Positions 1 to 7,638 of a stretch of DNA of 42,671 nt are shown one piece after another. The notes below the pieces were generated by a model, which ran no database searches, was not told the DNA's origin, and was given only the letters and a program-made list of their open reading frames with translations. Position 1 is the stretch's first letter. Every line of letters begins with the position of its first letter. Source of the DNA: Bryobacteraceae bacterium (GTDB lineage: Bacteria > Acidobacteriota > Terriglobia > Bryobacterales > Bryobacteraceae). Both the position numbers and the translations under genes were made by a program. Where the stretch lies: assembly GCA_025980665.1 (NCBI GenBank), contig JAICXC010000035.1:1-42671 (forward strand), read 5' to 3'.

Positions 1-1497
1 GCCCGCAGGCGCCGGGCGCACCAGGCGCGGAACCTTGTCCGGACCAGTGCCGCCCGACGAATCGTCGGCGACTTGCGGCGGGTTAGCGCTAGGCTGCTCG
101 AGATAGCGCTGCATCTGCTCGACTCGTGCCCGATCCTCGGATGTCTTCGCATTCGCGGCGAGTTTCGCCACCGTAATGCGAGCACCGTCCAGATCGCGGA
201 GCTGAAGTTGCGCGTTGGCCAGCAGGGTGAAGAATCGAGGCGCATCGTCCGCCGTGACAGTGTGCACGTCCGAGAGGACCGACAGCGCTGCCCCAGGACG
301 CCGGGCGTTCAGATGCAATGCCGCCAATTCCATACGCACGTCAAGCCGTGCGGGCTCTAACTTAAAAAGATCGGTGAGCGCGGTGACTGCGGTTTCCCGA
401 CGCTCTCGCTCGGCCAGGCGTCCGAAGTCCCAGAGAAACTTTGCGCTGCGGTTCCCGCGATCGTAAGCGTTTCCGAATGCCTCCACGGCGTCCGGGATCT
501 GATTGTCACGCCACGCGAGGTAACCCAGACTGGCCCAAGGCTCCGGCCGCTTAGGATCCGCGCTCGCAAGTTCTTCGAGCATCTTGCGGGTTTCGAATTC
601 CTTACCCGGTCGATTGGTCAAATCGGCCAGCGCGAGCCTAACGTCAAACTCCGGAGCGGGTGTCGCGGGAAATTTCTCCGTGGAGTTGACCAGCTTCACC
701 GGGAACAGGCGTCCATAGAACTGGTTTCCCCGAAAGTAACTTTGCAGATCTTTCTCGATTTCCGAGATCGGTTTGCCGTAGGCTTTTTCCAATGCCGCAG
801 CGGAGTCGGCGCCGCTCTGGAGGATATTTAGAAACTCAGAATACTTGGGAGAGTATTGCGGCGAGAGTTGTAACATATGCGCCAGCGCCCATGACTCGCC
901 GTAGAAGCTGCTGGCTTTGTTCTTTTCGTTGTAAAAGGGCGAATTCTGGGTCGCGGAGAGGAGCAGGGGAAGCGGAATCCATTTTTCCGTGAAGAGGGTC
1001 TGCATCCGGCCGGGGACCAGGTCACCGACCAGCGCCTTGTCCCCTTGCATGCGCAAGGTGGAGTACAAATCGGCAACACCTTCGTTCAGCCAGGTTGGAT
1101 ATTTGAGGCCGAGGTGGCGAGCGACCAAGTGGACGTACTCGTGGACCGCGACACGCGCGGCTTCATCGCCCGTGCGTCCCATGACGATATAGTCACGGTC
1201 GGAGCCGCCGAAATAGTAGGCAATCGCGACTTCGTTGAAACGGTAAGGCGCATATTCCTTTTCGGAGCCGAAGACCACGACGTACACCGGAACAGGCTTA
1301 GGAGGCTCACGCTGATTGGCCTGCAGAAAGAAATCCCGCACCCGCTCGAAATCTCGCAGGGCGTCGCGCGTATCCCGTTCCCCGGCGCTCGAATACGCCT
1401 CAAAATTGGCAGACTGCATCTGAATCCATTTAGATTCAGAATATGCGTCCGAAGTACAGAAAAGGGCGAGGATTATCAGCCAATTAAGGCGGAGCAT
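1..1497 (-). CDS. Secreted HEXXH metallopeptidase with TPR-like C-terminus (partial)
   Basis: Reading the minus strand from an ATG at 1497 gives 499 open codons that run off the left edge, so the C-terminus is missing. Residues 1-20 are a signal peptide (hydrophobic WLIILALFCTS core). A zinc-binding HEYVH sits at about residues 119-123, followed by WLNEG at about 136-140, whose Glu is the likely third metal ligand. This HEXXH-(15)-E layout is that of gluzincin/'peptidase MA-like' proteins. From about residue 240 the protein is made of Ala/Leu-rich helical pairs resembling tetratricopeptide repeats. Such proteins are found in acidobacterial genomes as exported peptidases of unknown substrate. 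It is divergent from the glycosyltransferase at 1557, with about 60 bp between them. No clear Shine-Dalgarno is visible. The peptidase fold is well supported; the substrate is unknown. Confidence 0.85.
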   Translation of the reverse strand, partial: MLRLNWLIILALFCTSDAYSESKWIQMQSANFEAYSSAGERDTRDALRDFERVRDFFLQANQREPPKPVPVYVVVFGSEKEYAPYRFNEVAIAYYFGGSDRDYIVMGRTGDEAARVAVHEYVHLVARHLGLKYPTWLNEGVADLYSTLRMQGDKALVGDLVPGRMQTLFTEKWIPLPLLLSATQNSPFYNEKNKASSFYGESWALAHMLQLSPQYSPKYSEFLNILQSGADSAAALEKAYGKPISEIEKDLQSYFRGNQFYGRLFPVKLVNSTEKFPATPAPEFDVRLALADLTNRPGKEFETRKMLEELASADPKRPEPWASLGYLAWRDNQIPDAVEAFGNAYDRGNRSAKFLWDFGRLAERERRETAVTALTDLFKLEPARLDVRMELAALHLNARRPGAALSVLSDVHTVTADDAPRFFTLLANAQLQLRDLDGARITVAKLAANAKTSEDRARVEQMQRYLEQPSANPPQVADDSSGGTGPDKVPRLVRPAPAG

Positions 1498-1556
1498 GAG
1501 GGATATTCTATTACATCCCGGGCGAGTCCGCCTGACCCGGCGAAAGTGCTACAGTC

Positions 1557-2573
1557 ATTTCTCTGCGGCTGCCTTCCATTATTCACCTGGACACCGAGGA
1601 AACTTGGCGCGGCGGGCAAGAATCCTTGCTCACGCTGGCACGAGGATTGCGGGTGCGCGGATACCGGCAGGCCATCGTGTGCCCTCCGTCGAGCATGTTG
1701 GCCGAACGCGCCAGTGCGGCCGGGTTCCCCGTGGAAAAACTAGATCTGCGCAGCGCGGATATCGTCCATGCTCACAGCGGGCGGGCCCTGACAGGCGCTT
1801 TCTGGAAAACACTGGGGTCCACGAAAGTATGCCGCGTGGTGACGCGCCATGTAGCCTTCCGTCCTCGCAACCCCTGGGCCCACCGGATGAAATATAGATG
1901 GGCCTGCGACGGCGTCATCGCCGTTTCCGAAGCTGTCCGCAGCGGGTTAATCCAGAGTGGCGTGCCGCGCGGGAAGATACAAGTCATCCACACAGGCATC
2001 GAGATTCCGCCGGCGGCGCCGCAGACTCGATCGCGATTCGGCCTGAGCGAGACTGACTTCGTCGTCGGGCACCTGGGCGCATTTACGAAAGAGAAAGGGC
2101 AGGACGTGGCGGTAGCCGCCGCGGTCCTGCTGCGTGAATCCATGCCGCACGCCCGGTTCCTCCTGGCAGGCGACGGCATGCTTTTGAACGACATGCGCCG
2201 GCGCGCGCCCGCCAACGTGACATTTCCGGGCTTCATCGCCGACCACGCGGCGTTTTTTGGAGCACTGAACCTGTTCATCATGCCATCGCGCTCGGAGGCT
2301 TGGGGAATGGCCGCGCTCGAAGCCATGGCGCACGGAGTGCCGGTCATTGCCAGCGATGTGGGTGGCTTGCCGGAGATTGTCCAACCCGGCAATGGCGGCT
2401 GGCTGGTCCCCGCGGGCGATCCCGCGGCACTGGCCCGCGCGATTACGGAGTCCGCCTCGTCAGCCGATCGTCTTCACGAACAGGGCGAAAAAGCGCGCAG
2501 ACGAGCCCAACTGTTTTCCGTAGGCCAGATGGTAGAGCAGACCGAGGAGTTCTACCGACGCTTCGTAACGTAA
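1557..2573 (+). CDS. Glycosyltransferase family 4 (GT-B), start codon non-canonical or upstream of first TTG
   Basis: This is a GT-B retaining glycosyltransferase that moves a sugar from a nucleotide donor to an envelope glycan or lipid acceptor. The C-terminal donor site shows PSRSEAWGMAALEAM (the EX7E pattern) and SDVGGLPEIV. The family's N-terminal acceptor loop, HLDTEETWRGGQ, is encoded at 1584-1619, upstream of the first usual start codon (TTG at 1626). That TTG start would lose this conserved loop. The same frame is open back to 1536 (stop TGA at 1533) but contains no ATG, GTG or TTG there, so translation probably starts at ATT 1557 or CTG 1563/1569. I chose 1557; the first 20 residues are uncertain. 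The gene ends 10 bp before the convergent phosphatase gene. The acceptor is unknown. Confidence 0.8.
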   Translation: MSLRLPSIIHLDTEETWRGGQESLLTLARGLRVRGYRQAIVCPPSSMLAERASAAGFPVEKLDLRSADIVHAHSGRALTGAFWKTLGSTKVCRVVTRHVAFRPRNPWAHRMKYRWACDGVIAVSEAVRSGLIQSGVPRGKIQVIHTGIEIPPAAPQTRSRFGLSETDFVVGHLGAFTKEKGQDVAVAAAVLLRESMPHARFLLAGDGMLLNDMRRRAPANVTFPGFIADHAAFFGALNLFIMPSRSEAWGMAALEAMAHGVPVIASDVGGLPEIVQPGNGGWLVPAGDPAALARAITESASSADRLHEQGEKARRRAQLFSVGQMVEQTEEFYRRFVT

Positions 2574-2583
2574 GGCGTTAGGC

Positions 2584-4350
2584 TCACACGCGACGGGCCA
2601 GGAGCAGAGTCATATCGTCCTGCAATTCATCCGAGCCAGTCCACGCCCGGACGCTCGCGATTACTGCGTGTACAATGTCGTCCTCGCCCAGGTGGGCATT
2701 GCGCACCACCAGGTCGAGAAAGCGCTCCTCGCCAAACATTTCTCCGAACTCGTTTTCCGGTTCGGTGACACCATCGGTGAAGAACACTAGTAGATCCTCG
2801 GGTTCCAATGCAAGCCGGCTCTCGCCGTATTCCGCAAAAGGAAAAGCGCCCACCACGGTTCCATTGACGTCCAGACGGCGAACGGTGTTCCCGCGCACCA
2901 GGGCGGGCTGCACGTTCCCGCCATTGGTGTAGATGAAGGAGCTATCCGCTTCATCGTACAGACCCAAACAAAGCGTCGAAAATTTTTCTGGCGACGTGTT
3001 CGCGTACAGGTATTGATTGAGCTGCGAAACCAGACGCGCCGCGGAAAGCGGTCCTTGCCCATTACTGTTGTTTAGTTGGGTGCGGAGCGAACTTTGCAGA
3101 GTCGCCATCAGTAGCGCGGCCGAGATCCCCTTGCCGGCGACGTCCCCGATGGCCAGCGCCACATGGGTGTCGCGAATGCACTCGTAATCGTAGTAATCGC
3201 CCGACACGATCCGCGCCGGACGGCAAACAGCGGTGAGACGAAGGGATTTCGTTTTTGGCGTAACTCGCGGATACAGCTGATTCTGCACTTCACGCGCGAT
3301 TTCGATCTCCGATTGCAGACGTTCTTTCTCTTTAGCCACCATAAGCAGGTGCGCCAGATTCTCGGTCATCCGGTTAAAGGAAACGCCCAGTTCGGCGAGC
3401 TGGTCTTTACCGCGAACCTCTATGCGATGCGAGAAGTCGCCCTGCATAATGCGATGGGTTCCTTCGTAGAGGTGATGTACGGCACCCGTGATGTTGCGGG
3501 TCATGACCACTCCGATGATCCCGCAAATGATTTCTACCAGCGCGAACACCACCAATCCCGCGATCAAAATAACTTCTAGAACTTCCTGCGCGACATTGGT
3601 GTTGCGGTTGAAGAATACCGTGGATAGCACCGCCGATACCCGAGTCAGAACAGCGAGCGTCAAGTCTGAGGTTCGGCCGGGAGTCTCCCAATCGAACGCC
3701 GGCACGGTGGCGAACCACACCACTTCGGTATCGAACCGATTGGCTGCGGGAGGCAACGCAGGTGCGGCACGCGCTGTTTTCGACGGTGTCGCAGCGGGCT
3801 GATCGATTCCTACCAGACCGAGAGTGGGCACCAGCCCCACGAGATATTCGCGAGTCAGTGGAACCGTTACGATCGCGTCACCCCGAGGCGTCTTCACAGT
3901 CGAAAAGAGGTAGAAATTACCTTCACGCTTGAGCACGCCACTTGCCGGGAATCCGCCGGCGGGCACCGGAACTGTCGCGCCTGAGGAAGCCGTCAGGGTG
4001 TCGATACGGCGATTGAGCTCGGTGGTCACCAAATATGCGGCCAGCTGGCTGACCAGCATATAAGTACTTAGAGCGGCCAAACCGACGATGAGAACCAGTG
4101 GCACGCCCGCAATGAACAGGTAGGTTACTAGAAGGCGGTTGCGCAATCGCCACACAGCCTGCCGGGCGACCAACCGGAGGAGCCGGATAGCAAGCCACAA
4201 AGCAGCTACGATGGTGGCGATCTCCAATATCAGGCGGAAGCCGCTGCGAGGAGCGATCCAGCCCCAAGCACAATAAGCCGCCAGAAGCACAACGAACGCA
4301 ACCCCGGCGCTGCCCAGCCAGCGAAGCACGAGCTCGACCCGAGTGCGCAC
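2584..4350 (-). CDS. Membrane-bound SpoIIE/RsbU-type PP2C phosphatase with HAMP domain
   Basis: A 588-residue sensor phosphatase starting at a GTG. Two hydrophobic segments fill roughly the first 65 residues, and a further one lies near 80-105. A periplasmic-type region of about 150 residues follows, then another membrane helix near 255-280. A HAMP linker at about 285-340 (motif GDFSHRIEVRGKDQLAELG) is followed by a coiled coil. The C-terminal 220 residues are a SpoIIE PP2C domain with metal-binding Asp in SGDYYDY and AIGDVAGKG, and FFTDGVTEPEN near the end. Family members dephosphorylate STAS-type anti-anti-sigma proteins in partner-switching cascades. No STAS or anti-sigma partner is encoded nearby, so its target is unlinked. 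It lies 20 bp downstream of the LOG gene and is probably co-transcribed with it. Confidence 0.93.
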   Translation of the reverse strand: MRTRVELVLRWLGSAGVAFVVLLAAYCAWGWIAPRSGFRLILEIATIVAALWLAIRLLRLVARQAVWRLRNRLLVTYLFIAGVPLVLIVGLAALSTYMLVSQLAAYLVTTELNRRIDTLTASSGATVPVPAGGFPASGVLKREGNFYLFSTVKTPRGDAIVTVPLTREYLVGLVPTLGLVGIDQPAATPSKTARAAPALPPAANRFDTEVVWFATVPAFDWETPGRTSDLTLAVLTRVSAVLSTVFFNRNTNVAQEVLEVILIAGLVVFALVEIICGIIGVVMTRNITGAVHHLYEGTHRIMQGDFSHRIEVRGKDQLAELGVSFNRMTENLAHLLMVAKEKERLQSEIEIAREVQNQLYPRVTPKTKSLRLTAVCRPARIVSGDYYDYECIRDTHVALAIGDVAGKGISAALLMATLQSSLRTQLNNSNGQGPLSAARLVSQLNQYLYANTSPEKFSTLCLGLYDEADSSFIYTNGGNVQPALVRGNTVRRLDVNGTVVGAFPFAEYGESRLALEPEDLLVFFTDGVTEPENEFGEMFGEERFLDLVVRNAHLGEDDIVHAVIASVRAWTGSDELQDDMTLLLARRV

Positions 4351-4370
4351 GTTAACCTATAGCACGGCGT

Positions 4371-5144
4371 TCAGATACGGGACTTAGCAATATCCGGAGT
4401 TTCCGGCTGCGGCGTCAGATAATACTTGGTCAGTCCGTCCTTCAGGATTTGGAAAGCGGTATCGACATCGTCGGCGAACTGGAACAGGTTCAAATCGCGC
4501 TCGTCGATCATCCCGTGATGCACCAGCGCGTCGAAGTTTAGGATTTCCTTCCAGAAAGTGGTTCCGTACAGAAGGACCACCATTTTCTTCACTAGTTTTT
4601 CGGTTTGGGTGAGCGTTAGAATCTCCATAAGCTCATCCAGTGTTCCGAAGCCGCCAGGGAACACCACCAGCGCTTTCGCCATATAAGCGAACCAGAACTT
4701 CCGCATGAAGAAGTAGTGGAATTCGAAATTCAGCGCGGGCGTGATGAACGGATTGGGACGCTGCTCCATCGGCAGGCCGATATTCAGCCCAATGGTTTTG
4801 CCTCCCGCTTCAGCCGCCCCGCGGTTAGCGGCTTCCATGATGCCTGGACCTCCACCGGTGCAAACCACGAAACGATTTCGGTCATTCAGATTGAGTGACC
4901 ATTCCGTGATGCGATGTGCGAGCTGACGAGCTTCGTTATAATAACGCCCGCTGGCGCTGGCCTCGAAAGTTCGCGCCGAGCCGAAGAACACAATAGTGTC
5001 GCTGATTTTTTCTTTACGGAAATGGGAAAGCGGGTAAAGGTATTCGCTTAAGATGCGCAACGGTCTGGCATCGGGCGTATCGAGGAATTCCTCGTTCCGG
5101 TAAGCAGGCGACAGGCGTACTGAAAGATCCGTCGGGTCAATCAT
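4371..5144 (-). CDS. LOG-family (TIGR00730) nucleotide phosphoribohydrolase-like protein
   Basis: A 257-residue Rossmann-fold protein of the 'lysine decarboxylase-like' LOG family. The two diagnostic motifs are present: GGGPGIMEAANRGA near residue 97 and PGGFGTLDELMEI near residue 163, which form the nucleotide-monophosphate site. Characterised relatives release the base from cytokinin riboside 5'-monophosphates or from AMP; the old decarboxylase name is not supported. It is on the long side for the family, with an N-terminal extension of about 45 residues. Its ATG lies inside the end of lpxD (8-bp overlap, 5137-5144), so translation is likely coupled to lipid A synthesis. The physiological nucleotide is not known. 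Confidence 0.9.
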   Translation of the reverse strand: MIDPTDLSVRLSPAYRNEEFLDTPDARPLRILSEYLYPLSHFRKEKISDTIVFFGSARTFEASASGRYYNEARQLAHRITEWSLNLNDRNRFVVCTGGGPGIMEAANRGAAEAGGKTIGLNIGLPMEQRPNPFITPALNFEFHYFFMRKFWFAYMAKALVVFPGGFGTLDELMEILTLTQTEKLVKKMVVLLYGTTFWKEILNFDALVHHGMIDERDLNLFQFADDVDTAFQILKDGLTKYYLTPQPETPDIAKSRI

Positions 5145-6162
5145 GTGGGGAATGTTTCTCTAATTGTCGCATCCTCCTCAACATATCCGGCAATTTCTGA
5201 AATGCAGTAATGGCACGCAGCCATTCGCGTGCATCGAAGGCGGGAGATCCACTAACCACGCCGCCCGCTGGCACATCGTGTCCGATTCCACTTTGCGCGT
5301 AGACTATCGCGCCGTCGTGAATGGTGAGATGGCCGGAAACGCCAACCTGCCCAGCAAGAAGAACGCCTTTGCCCAAAATAGTGGATCCTGCCAGGCCCGT
5401 TTGAGCGCAAATGATATCGTCTTCGCCGACCACACAGGCGTGACCGACCTGCACCAGGCTATCGATCTTAGCGCCGCGGCGAACGCGGGTCTCGCCCACC
5501 GTGGCACGATCCACGGAGGTCAGGGACTGAATCTCGACGTCGTCTTCGATGATGGTCACGCCGCTCTGGACGATCTTTTCGTGAGTGCCGTCGGCGCGTT
5601 TGGCGAAGCCGAAGCCGTCACCTCCCACGACCACACTGTTCTGAAGCGTGACGCGATTGCCGACACGACAGAACTCGCGGACCACGGCATGCGAGTGCGC
5701 CAGAAAATCGTCGCCGATCTGGGCGCCGTCGTAGATGACCACATGAGGATGCAGAACAGCATTTTCACCAATTACGACATTCTCGCCGACCACAGCGAAC
5801 GCGCCGATAGAAGCGTTTTCACCGATGTGAGCAGAATCGGCCACCGAGGCTGTGGGATGGATGCCTGCCTTGGGCCGCGGCGGCTGATAGAACGACGCGA
5901 GCGCTCGGGCGAAATCGAGATACGGGTTGGTCGAAATAAGCTGCGGGATGGGTAGTGCGGGAATGGGTTCGGCCACTAGGATCGCGCCCGCGCGAGTGTC
6001 CTTGACCTTGTGGGCGTACTTGGGGTTCGCCAGGAACGTTAGCTGATCAGAGCCCGCCTGCTCCATTCCAGCGACGCCGGCGATCGAGACGGTCGAATCG
6101 CCAACAATGCGGCAGCCTAACCGCTCGGCGAGTTGAGACAGAAGTATAGAGACAGCCTGCAT
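5137..6162 (-). CDS. lpxD: UDP-3-O-acylglucosamine N-acyltransferase LpxD
   Basis: LpxD adds the N-linked 3-hydroxyacyl chain from acyl-ACP to UDP-3-O-acyl-glucosamine, the third step of lipid A synthesis, in the cytoplasm. The 341-residue length is normal. The N-terminal uridine-binding domain contains LTFLANPKYAHKV (residues 41-53). From about residue 100 the sequence is a left-handed beta-helix of hexapeptide repeats. The catalytic His is in VQVGHACVVG at about residue 241. The glycine/phenylalanine-rich GGDGFGFA segment at about 180-187 is also typical. It heads a minus-strand run with the LOG and phosphatase genes and is away from lpxA/fabZ, which in many bacteria sit next to bamA. The gene implies a lipid A-bearing outer membrane. 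Confidence 0.97.
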   Translation of the reverse strand: MQAVSILLSQLAERLGCRIVGDSTVSIAGVAGMEQAGSDQLTFLANPKYAHKVKDTRAGAILVAEPIPALPIPQLISTNPYLDFARALASFYQPPRPKAGIHPTASVADSAHIGENASIGAFAVVGENVVIGENAVLHPHVVIYDGAQIGDDFLAHSHAVVREFCRVGNRVTLQNSVVVGGDGFGFAKRADGTHEKIVQSGVTIIEDDVEIQSLTSVDRATVGETRVRRGAKIDSLVQVGHACVVGEDDIICAQTGLAGSTILGKGVLLAGQVGVSGHLTIHDGAIVYAQSGIGHDVPAGGVVSGSPAFDAREWLRAITAFQKLPDMLRRMRQLEKHSPHD

Positions 6163-6251
6163 GTTCCGGATTTCACCCCTTCCGAATCAGTATCCCCTGC
6201 CCGCTCCCCGCCACGGTAGGTAGTCGCGGCCGATGCCAACATTGGCGTGAA

Positions 6252-6497
6252 ATGGGGGCAAGGACCTGGACTGGAAGGGCAAACTGCTCAAATCGACCAT
6301 TCCGATCGCCGCCTGGAACGCTCTATGGCGCGATCACACGCCTGGAGGAACGCGGCTGGATCGGCCCGGTCAAATCGCGCGACGATCGTCGCCAGCCGTA
6401 TCGCATCACTGCGGCCAGAGAGGCGCATCTGGCCGAACAACTTGCCAGCCTTAGTCGGGTGGTGAAGACAGGTCTGAGCCGGTTAAAGCGAGCATGA
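6252..6497 (+). pseudogene. Truncated PadR-family transcriptional regulator remnant
   Basis: The stretch from about 6309 encodes GTLYGAITRLEERGWI followed by DDRRQPYRIT and a short helix, ending in TGA. This is the second half of the PadR winged-helix domain and its C-terminal helix. The family normally has 40-50 further residues with the first helices of the DNA-binding domain. The sequence before 6309 in this frame does not resemble them, and no other frame supplies them. I therefore read it as a decayed or truncated regulator. PadR genes in Acidobacteriota usually precede large ABC-type permease genes; only an orphan fragment follows here. An expressed short protein from the ATG at 6252 cannot be excluded. 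Confidence 0.6.
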
Positions 6498-6702
6498 AAC
6501 GATTTTACTCCGTGGACCCCAACAGCTAACCCGAGTGTTGGCCGCGAAATTTGTGGGTTTCCAGGTTCTCGATCCTGCGGGTCCTGCCAAGAACGAGTTG
6601 GTGCGCACGCGCATTGATCCTGCCTGTTTTCGACTCCTCACGGCTCTACTCTTCGGCATCGTTCTCGCACTGATTCTCCGCCGCCGCGCGCCAATCCGCT
6701 AA
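6487..6702 (+). pseudogene. Orphan C-terminal membrane fragment after the PadR remnant
   Basis: This frame stays open from just after a stop at 6484 to TAA at 6702, with a possible GTG start at 6535. It encodes about 55-70 residues ending in one strongly hydrophobic segment (LLTALLFGIVLALIL) and a basic tail RRRAPIR. It looks like the last membrane helix of a larger transporter or membrane protein whose front part is lost, which fits the neighbouring PadR remnant. I do not recognise the family. The alternative is a genuine small single-pass membrane protein. Its stop is 9 bp before the GTG of the next gene. Confidence 0.3.
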
Positions 6703-6711
6703 AATTCTTCA

Positions 6712-7614
6712 GTGATCTATCTCAATGAAGAAGAAGTAAAGCGTCTGCTTCCGATGCCGGCGTGCGTCGACATGATGCGCCGCGCATTTGAGGAGATGCG
6801 CGCGGGACGCACACGCAACCAGCCGCGCCGCAGGCTGATTCTGGACACTGGATCAGTGCTACATCAAATGGCCGGATCCTGGGGAAACTATTTCGTCACC
6901 AAGATCTATTCGAGCAATCGCAAATACGGCGTGCTCCAAATGATCAACCTGCTTTATGACGCCGAGACTGGGAAGCCGCTGGCGTACATGGAGGCCAACA
7001 ATCTAGGAATGATCCGCACGGGCGCAGCCAGCGGTTACGCGACCGATCTCCTTTCAGCACCGGACGCTTCCGTTGTAGGCATGATCGGCAGCGGTTGGCA
7101 GGCTCGCGGCCAGGTGGAAGCGATGCGCGCCGTCCGTCCGATCAAAGAAATTCGCGTGTGGAGTCGCAAGAAGGAAAACGCCGAGAGTTTCGCTAAGGAG
7201 TTCAATTGCGTCGTCGCCGATTCGGCCGAAGCCGCGGTTCGCGACGCGCCCATCGTGGTGACGGCCACATCGTCGAAAGATCCAGTGCTCGAATCCGCGT
7301 GGATTACGCCCGGCACCGTGATCAACGCCATGGGATCGAACGTCGCGAACCGGCGCGAAATTCCGGCTGACCTGATGCGTTCGGCGGGCCGCGTGGTCGT
7401 GGACGATCTAGAACAAGCCAGGATCGAAGCCGGTGATATCATCATGGCCGATAGTTGGGCGAACGTCGTGGAGCTGAAAAACGTCGACCGCGGCCACGAT
7501 CCCTTGAAAGTAACGATCTTCGAGTCGCTGGGAATAGCCGTGGAGGACGCTGCGGCCGCGGGCTACGTGTACGAACAGGCCATAGCGAAGAAAATCGGCC
7601 GCCAGTTCCCCTAG
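6712..7614 (+). CDS. Ornithine cyclodeaminase / mu-crystallin family dehydrogenase
   Basis: A 300-residue protein beginning at GTG 6712, where MIYLNEEEVKRLL matches the family N-terminus. The NAD(P)-binding Rossmann motif GMIGSGWQARGQ is at about residues 123-134, and the substrate-site pattern GMIRTGAASG is at about 100-109. Families with this fold include ornithine cyclodeaminase, alanine dehydrogenase (archaeal type), ketimine reductases and other amine or imino-acid reductases, so the substrate cannot be read from sequence. It is followed after 24 bp by the LigK-type aldolase and then the ring-cleavage dioxygenase, all on the same strand. The context therefore suggests a role with a ring-fission product or a nitrogen-bearing aromatic rather than arginine metabolism. 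That link is inference. Confidence 0.88.
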   Translation: MIYLNEEEVKRLLPMPACVDMMRRAFEEMRAGRTRNQPRRRLILDTGSVLHQMAGSWGNYFVTKIYSSNRKYGVLQMINLLYDAETGKPLAYMEANNLGMIRTGAASGYATDLLSAPDASVVGMIGSGWQARGQVEAMRAVRPIKEIRVWSRKKENAESFAKEFNCVVADSAEAAVRDAPIVVTATSSKDPVLESAWITPGTVINAMGSNVANRREIPADLMRSAGRVVVDDLEQARIEAGDIIMADSWANVVELKNVDRGHDPLKVTIFESLGIAVEDAAAAGYVYEQAIAKKIGRQFP

Positions 7615-7638
7615 TGTTATACTCGACGATTCGCGTTT

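Noticed and set aside
5164..5955. A 263-codon plus-strand frame inside lpxD
   Set aside because: It is a mirror of the lpxD coding sequence with no family features. The minus-strand LpxD protein has its catalytic motif and hexapeptide repeats throughout.
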